Source of the DNA: Aureispira sp963837355
Lineage (GTDB): Bacteria; Bacteroidota; Bacteroidia; Chitinophagales; Saprospiraceae
Assembly: GCA_963837355.1 (NCBI GenBank)
Contig: CAWIMY010000007.1
Location: 1,612,001-1,676,000, forward strand
Length of the DNA stretch: 64,000 nucleotides
Direction of reading: 5' to 3'
Part shown: positions 60,360 to 64,000 of the stretch, in pieces
Position numbering within the stretch: the stretch's first letter is position 1
Layout of the letters: every line of letters starts with the position of its first letter
The notes under the pieces: generated by a model
Database searches by the model: none
Told to the model about the DNA's origin: nothing
The model's input: only the letters and a program-made list of their open reading frames with translations
Program-made: the position numbers and the translations under genes

Positions 60360-60857
60360 AAGTTTAATTTGCTTGTCTTTCTAGCAATTGTTCCTGTTCG
60401 TTAGGCAATTCTATGGGTTCCCCCAAAGCCAATAGAATACCTAAGCTATTTTTTAGCAATAAAAAATGCTCCATAAAGTATCCCAAGCCAAGAACACAGC
60501 CCCTAACAGATGTCTTGGCTTGCGGCTAGCTCGCCTGTCATCTAATAGGCCAAACCCCATAAATGCTCTTGGAGCTCAGTTGTAATGTCAACTTCCTGCA
60601 TAATAAGTTCTGCTCGATACTAGAAGAAAAACTGACAAAAATGCTTGCTTATTGGCTGGCACATTCCTTGACTTATACGAATCGTGTACGCGTTAAATAA
60701 AACCAATTTTTGGTTAATAGTAGCTCTTTGCAGCGCAACTTAACGATTTATGCGTTGTATAGAGAACTAGAAACTTACATTAGAGAGGAGAGAGGCAACG
60801 CCATCAACGACGGCTACTGCCAAAATGGCCTTTCTAACTGACAAAAAATAAGAAGCG
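60360..60857. other. Intergenic region of about 500 bases before lon
   Basis: A short minus-strand frame (60364 to about 60470, MEHFLLLKNSLGILLALGEP) might be a tiny gene or the tail of a broken one; support is weak. The rest is without coding signs. A heat-shock-type promoter for lon was looked for and not found. Confidence 0.4.
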
Positions 60858-62795
60858 GTGAGAACAATAACAACAAGTGGTCTGGTAGCTCCTGAAGCTT
60901 ATCCGATCAATTTACAGTTGCAAGAGGATACAGAAGTAGAATTTTTGCCCCTGTTTTCGGTGAACGAACAGGGCTTTGATGAACATAAACAAGAGGATTA
61001 CCCCGAAGTGTTGCCTATCTTGGCACTAAAAAACACAGTGCTATTTCCAGGGGTCATTATTCCAATTACTGTCGGTAGAGAGCGCTCTATTGCCGCCTTG
61101 ACAGAGGCGCATAAAGGGGACAAGAATGTAGCCGTTATTACCCAACGTGATGTGGAGGTGGCCGAGCCTGTTCAAGCGGATTTACATAAGGTTGGGGTAG
61201 TGGCCAAAATCTTGAAAGTACTCAAAATGCCCGATGGCAGTACCACAGCAATCCTACAAGGGCGACAACGGTTGCAGTTGAAGGAATTACTAGAAACAGA
61301 GCCGTACTTGAAAGGTCGGGTAACAATGTTGGAAATAGAACCCGCCATAGATTCGCCCAAATTTGAGGCGCTCATAAGCGCGATGCGCGATCTAGCTGAT
61401 CGCATCATTAAGTTGTCGCCTCACATTCCCAATGAAGCGTCGATGATGCTCAAAAATATCAAGAACCAGCATTTTTTGATTAATTTTATTGGGTCCAACC
61501 TCAATATTGACATTAGCGACAAGCAAAAAATCCTAGAGATTGAACGCTTGGAAGTGAAAGCCAAGGCCATTCTGGCACACATGAACAAGGAGTTGCAAAT
61601 CTTGGAATTGAAGAAGGAAATCGAGGTGGATGTACAAGGCGATATGGAAAAGCAACAGCGCGATTATATCCTTAGCCAACAGCTCAAAAAAATACAAGAA
61701 GAACTCGGCGATTCTCCTGCTCAGAACGACATTCTGGATATCGAGGAAAAAGCCAAAGAGAAACAATGGCCCGAAGCCGTACAAGCAAAATTCGACAAAG
61801 AATTGCGCAAAATAAAGCGCATGAATCCCGCTGCTCCTGAGCATTCTATCCTAACCAATTACCTAGAAAATTTGGTGGATTTGCCTTGGGGAGAAGTAAC
61901 GGAAGATTCCTTTGATCTGGACTCTGCGGAAGCGATTTTAGAGGAAGACCACTTTGGTTTGCACAAGGTAAAAGACCGCGTGTTGGAGCATTTGGCCGTA
62001 CTGAAATTGCGCCGCGATATGAAATCGCCCATCCTTTGTTTGGTGGGGCCTCCTGGTGTTGGCAAAACCTCTTTAGGCAAGTCGATTGCCAAGGCCATCG
62101 GTCGCAAATACATCCGTATGTCGCTCGGCGGCGTACACGATGAATCCGAATTGCGCGGTCACCGCAAAACCTATATCGGGGCAATGCCTGGGCGAATTAT
62201 TCAATCGCTCAAAAAGGTAGGCTCTAGCAATCCCGTGTTTATCTTGGATGAGATTGATAAGTTGGGGAGTAGTTACAAAGGAGATCCTTCCTCAGCACTG
62301 CTAGAAATCTTAGACCCTGAGCAGAATACGGCTTTTTATGACAATTATTTAGAGTTAGAATACGACTTATCAAAGGTCTTGTTTATTGCTACCGCGAATT
62401 CTTTGCAGAACATTCAACCTGCTTTGTTGGATCGAATGGAAATCATTCAGGTCAATGGTTATTCTAGTGAAGAGAAATTGCAAATCGCCAAGCGCCATTT
62501 GGTAGAAAAGCAATTGAAAGAACACGGTTTGGAGGAAGAACACGGCGTTCAAATTACAGATGCAGCCCTAGAGCGCGTCATTGGCGATTATACCCGTGAA
62601 TCAGGCGTACGTTCTTTAGATCGTGAACTCGCCAAAGTCATGCGGCAGGTTGCCACAAAAGTGGTGCGCGGCCAATACAAAGGGGAAGAAGTAACGGCCG
62701 AACAAATTCCCGATCTTCTAGGCCCCAAGAAAGTAAACTTGGACAGTATTTTTGAGGAAGAACAAGAACTGGGGGTAGCCATTGGCTTGGCGTGA
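60858..62795 (+). CDS. lon: Lon protease, N-terminal and ATPase parts up to an in-frame TGA
   Basis: Starts at a GTG (60858), since no ATG fits. It has the LON substrate-binding domain (LPILALKNTVLFPGVIIPIT), the coiled-coil segment (QGDMEKQQRDYILSQQLKKI) and the AAA+ module with Walker A GPPGVGKTS and Walker B PVFILDEIDKLG. It ends IGLA-TGA. The next codons, TSVGGDILF, are the standard Lon sequence, in which GLAWTSVGG is expected, so TGA stands for TGG. Without readthrough the product lacks the Ser-Lys protease domain. The full gene would be 60858-63305, 815 aa. Confidence 0.9.
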   Translation: MRTITTSGLVAPEAYPINLQLQEDTEVEFLPLFSVNEQGFDEHKQEDYPEVLPILALKNTVLFPGVIIPITVGRERSIAALTEAHKGDKNVAVITQRDVEVAEPVQADLHKVGVVAKILKVLKMPDGSTTAILQGRQRLQLKELLETEPYLKGRVTMLEIEPAIDSPKFEALISAMRDLADRIIKLSPHIPNEASMMLKNIKNQHFLINFIGSNLNIDISDKQKILEIERLEVKAKAILAHMNKELQILELKKEIEVDVQGDMEKQQRDYILSQQLKKIQEELGDSPAQNDILDIEEKAKEKQWPEAVQAKFDKELRKIKRMNPAAPEHSILTNYLENLVDLPWGEVTEDSFDLDSAEAILEEDHFGLHKVKDRVLEHLAVLKLRRDMKSPILCLVGPPGVGKTSLGKSIAKAIGRKYIRMSLGGVHDESELRGHRKTYIGAMPGRIIQSLKKVGSSNPVFILDEIDKLGSSYKGDPSSALLEILDPEQNTAFYDNYLELEYDLSKVLFIATANSLQNIQPALLDRMEIIQVNGYSSEEKLQIAKRHLVEKQLKEHGLEEEHGVQITDAALERVIGDYTRESGVRSLDRELAKVMRQVATKVVRGQYKGEEVTAEQIPDLLGPKKVNLDSIFEEEQELGVAIGLA

Positions 62796-63305
62796 ACCAG
62801 TGTTGGCGGCGATATTTTGTTTATCGAAAGCAGTTTGAGTAAGGGCAAAGGCAAAGTGATTCTAACAGGAAACTTGGGCGATGTCATGAAAGAATCGGCA
62901 ACGACTGCTTTGAGTTATTTGCGCGCACATGGGGAGCTACTGAGCTTGGCAGACCATGTTTTTGACGAAACCAACGTTCATGTACACGTGCCAGCAGGTG
63001 CCATTCCCAAAGACGGCCCTTCAGCGGGAATTACGATGTTGACGGCTTTGGCCTCCGCTTTTACTAAGCGCCCTGTACGCTCCAAATTAGCCATGACAGG
63101 GGAAATTACCTTGCGGGGTAAAGTCTTGCCTGTGGGTGGAATTAAAGAAAAAGTATTGGCGGCCAAACGCGCAGGCGTGACGACCATTATCATGTGTGCC
63201 GATAATAAAAAGGACATTGATGAAATCAATCCTGCTTACTTAGAGGGACTAGAGTTTCACTATGTGAAGCGGATGAATGAGGTGTTGGAATTGGCCTTAG
63301 TATAG
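62796..63305 (+). CDS. lon: Lon protease, proteolytic domain after the TGA
   Basis: Continues in frame after the TGA at 62793-62795. It carries the protease domain: GKVILTGNLGDVMKESATTA, IPKDGPSAGITML with the catalytic Ser, and VGGIKEKVLAAKRAG with the catalytic Lys. It ends LELALV with TAG. Internal starts exist but would leave out the first strands, so a separate active product is unlikely. Either an error in the sequence or a real nonsense mutation. Confidence 0.85.
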   Translation, partial: TSVGGDILFIESSLSKGKGKVILTGNLGDVMKESATTALSYLRAHGELLSLADHVFDETNVHVHVPAGAIPKDGPSAGITMLTALASAFTKRPVRSKLAMTGEITLRGKVLPVGGIKEKVLAAKRAGVTTIIMCADNKKDIDEINPAYLEGLEFHYVKRMNEVLELALV

Positions 63306-63329
63306 CGCCTCGTTCTTACAGAAATCACG

Positions 63330-63367
63330 AAGGAGTTCTTCTCACTTTTAGAGAAGAATTCCTTTTT
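63330..63367 (+). terminator. Terminator after lon
   Basis: AAGGAGTTCTTCTC pairs with GAGAAGAATTCCTT (one mismatch) around a 7-base loop, followed by a T-run (TTTTTT). It lies 25 bases past the lon stop. Confidence 0.85.
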
Positions 63368-63401
63368 TGTTGGTAGGGGTTAAATAACCGTAAAGGAAAG
63401 A

Positions 63402-64000
63402 CTACTCCACCAACGCTTTTACAATCTCTACTCCAACCGCATTCAAGCGTTCAATGGCCAAGGGAATGTCCCAACCAGCACGGTTGCGCGGTTCTACATA
63501 ATTAGACACGGCACGGACTTGCAAGCAAGCGAGCTTGTGTTGCAAACACGCATAATAAAAAGTAGCCCCTTCCATAGATTCTAAATCAGCGGGATATTTG
63601 GCGGCGATTTGTTCAATACTGGCTGCCGTTCCGTGTACTTTGCTGACCGTGAGCGCGCTGGCTGTAGCCAAAAAGGAGGAGTCGGGATTGGGGGCGTACA
63701 GCTTGCCATTGATAAATGGAGCCTCATTCCAATCGACCAGTTCCAGTTCAAATAAATCGGTGAATTGACCATCGGCCTCTTCCACCCCAATATCGGCAAA
63801 GCGGTCGTTGATAACTTGAAACACATCGCCTAGCGCAAAGTCGCGGTTAAAAGACCCTGCAATACCCAAATTGAGTGCCCAATCAAACTGCTGTTGTGCC
63901 AAGACCGTTCCCAAGGCAAAGGCCGTCGCGACAGGTCCTACACCCGTTACCAGTACATGCAGGTCGATTTGCTGGGAAAAAAAGCGGCGGTTGTCTTTAT
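63402..64000 (-). CDS. mqnB: Futalosine hydrolase, 5' end beyond the window
   Basis: Hydrolyses futalosine to release hypoxanthine in the futalosine menaquinone pathway. The frame is open to the right edge (LHVLVTGVGPVATAFALGTV), so the N-terminus is missing. MTAN/futalosine hydrolase blocks: LNLGIAGSF, SMEGATFYYACL with the Glu-Met-Glu-type ribose site, and RAVSNYVEPRNRAGWDIPLA, which is characteristic of MqnB rather than MTA/SAH nucleosidase. Ends LVE with TAG. Confidence 0.88.
   Translation of the reverse strand, partial: KDNRRFFSQQIDLHVLVTGVGPVATAFALGTVLAQQQFDWALNLGIAGSFNRDFALGDVFQVINDRFADIGVEEADGQFTDLFELELVDWNEAPFINGKLYAPNPDSSFLATASALTVSKVHGTAASIEQIAAKYPADLESMEGATFYYACLQHKLACLQVRAVSNYVEPRNRAGWDIPLAIERLNAVGVEIVKALVE

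Noticed and set aside
16705..63305. UGA reassigned to tryptophan in this genome
   Set aside because: TGG is used throughout and TGA ends other genes sensibly (alpha/beta hydrolase, AAA+ protein). Two shared-context nonsense changes do not support a code change.

Overview
The window looks like a chromosomal piece of a Bacteroidota bacterium, most plausibly of the Saprospiria type. The indicators are a very large secreted protein with a type IX secretion (Por) C-terminal tail, DUF5103 and DUF4252 family proteins, a futalosine hydrolase (menaquinone by the futalosine route), and a Bacteroidetes-style ECF sigma promoter. Giant RHS/YD-repeat proteins and a Bacteroidetes-type PolX point the same way. 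The genus cannot be fixed from the sequence alone.

Layout. 0-8.5 kb: minus-strand housekeeping genes (fmt, rpe, a Gfo/Idh oxidoreductase, an NTF2-like protein) interrupted by an AT-rich two-gene Septu-type defence cassette (PtuA ATPase plus PtuB HNH nuclease). These are followed by an alpha/beta hydrolase and a cNMP-binding/TrxR-like flavoprotein. 8.7-10.1 kb: a lipoprotein, a decayed second copy of part of the flavoprotein gene, and a tandemly duplicated tRNA-Asp segment. 10.3-17.1 kb: a ClpB-like AAA+ protein, a HAD-Nudix fusion, a GNAT acetyltransferase and a DUF5103 protein, each broken by one frameshift or one stop. 17.3-24.7 kb: corA, a repeat-rich intergenic region, uppS, scpA, a flippase-like membrane protein, a His-rich permease and recF. 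24.7-38.4 kb: a 16-bp tandem array, the giant T9SS cargo gene, polX, an LRR protein, a fatty-acid hydroxylase, a Crp-type regulator, an ECF sigma/DUF4252 operon and a UbiA prenyltransferase.

38.3-50.1 kb is an RHS island bounded by near-identical 31-bp direct repeats. It holds one giant secreted RHS gene (three indels), unrelated AT-rich downstream genes, and two displaced RHS core fragments. One fragment leads into an HExxH peptidase-like C-terminus followed by a small lipoprotein, which suggests swappable toxin/immunity cassettes. IS3-like ends and tiny TCCCG...CGGGA palindromes lie in the junctions. 50.1-64 kb: a TonB-plug-like domain protein, rseP, a PaaY-type hexapeptide protein, a response regulator, a candidate papain-like peptidase, repeat and coiled-coil secreted proteins, queE, a K+-selective glutamate-receptor-like channel, a STAS-like protein, lon (interrupted by one in-frame TGA) and a partial futalosine hydrolase.

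A caution runs through the window. At least seven genes carry a single indel (several in homopolymers) or a single nonsense change. Sequencing error is a live explanation, and these genes are described both as seen and as they would read if intact.
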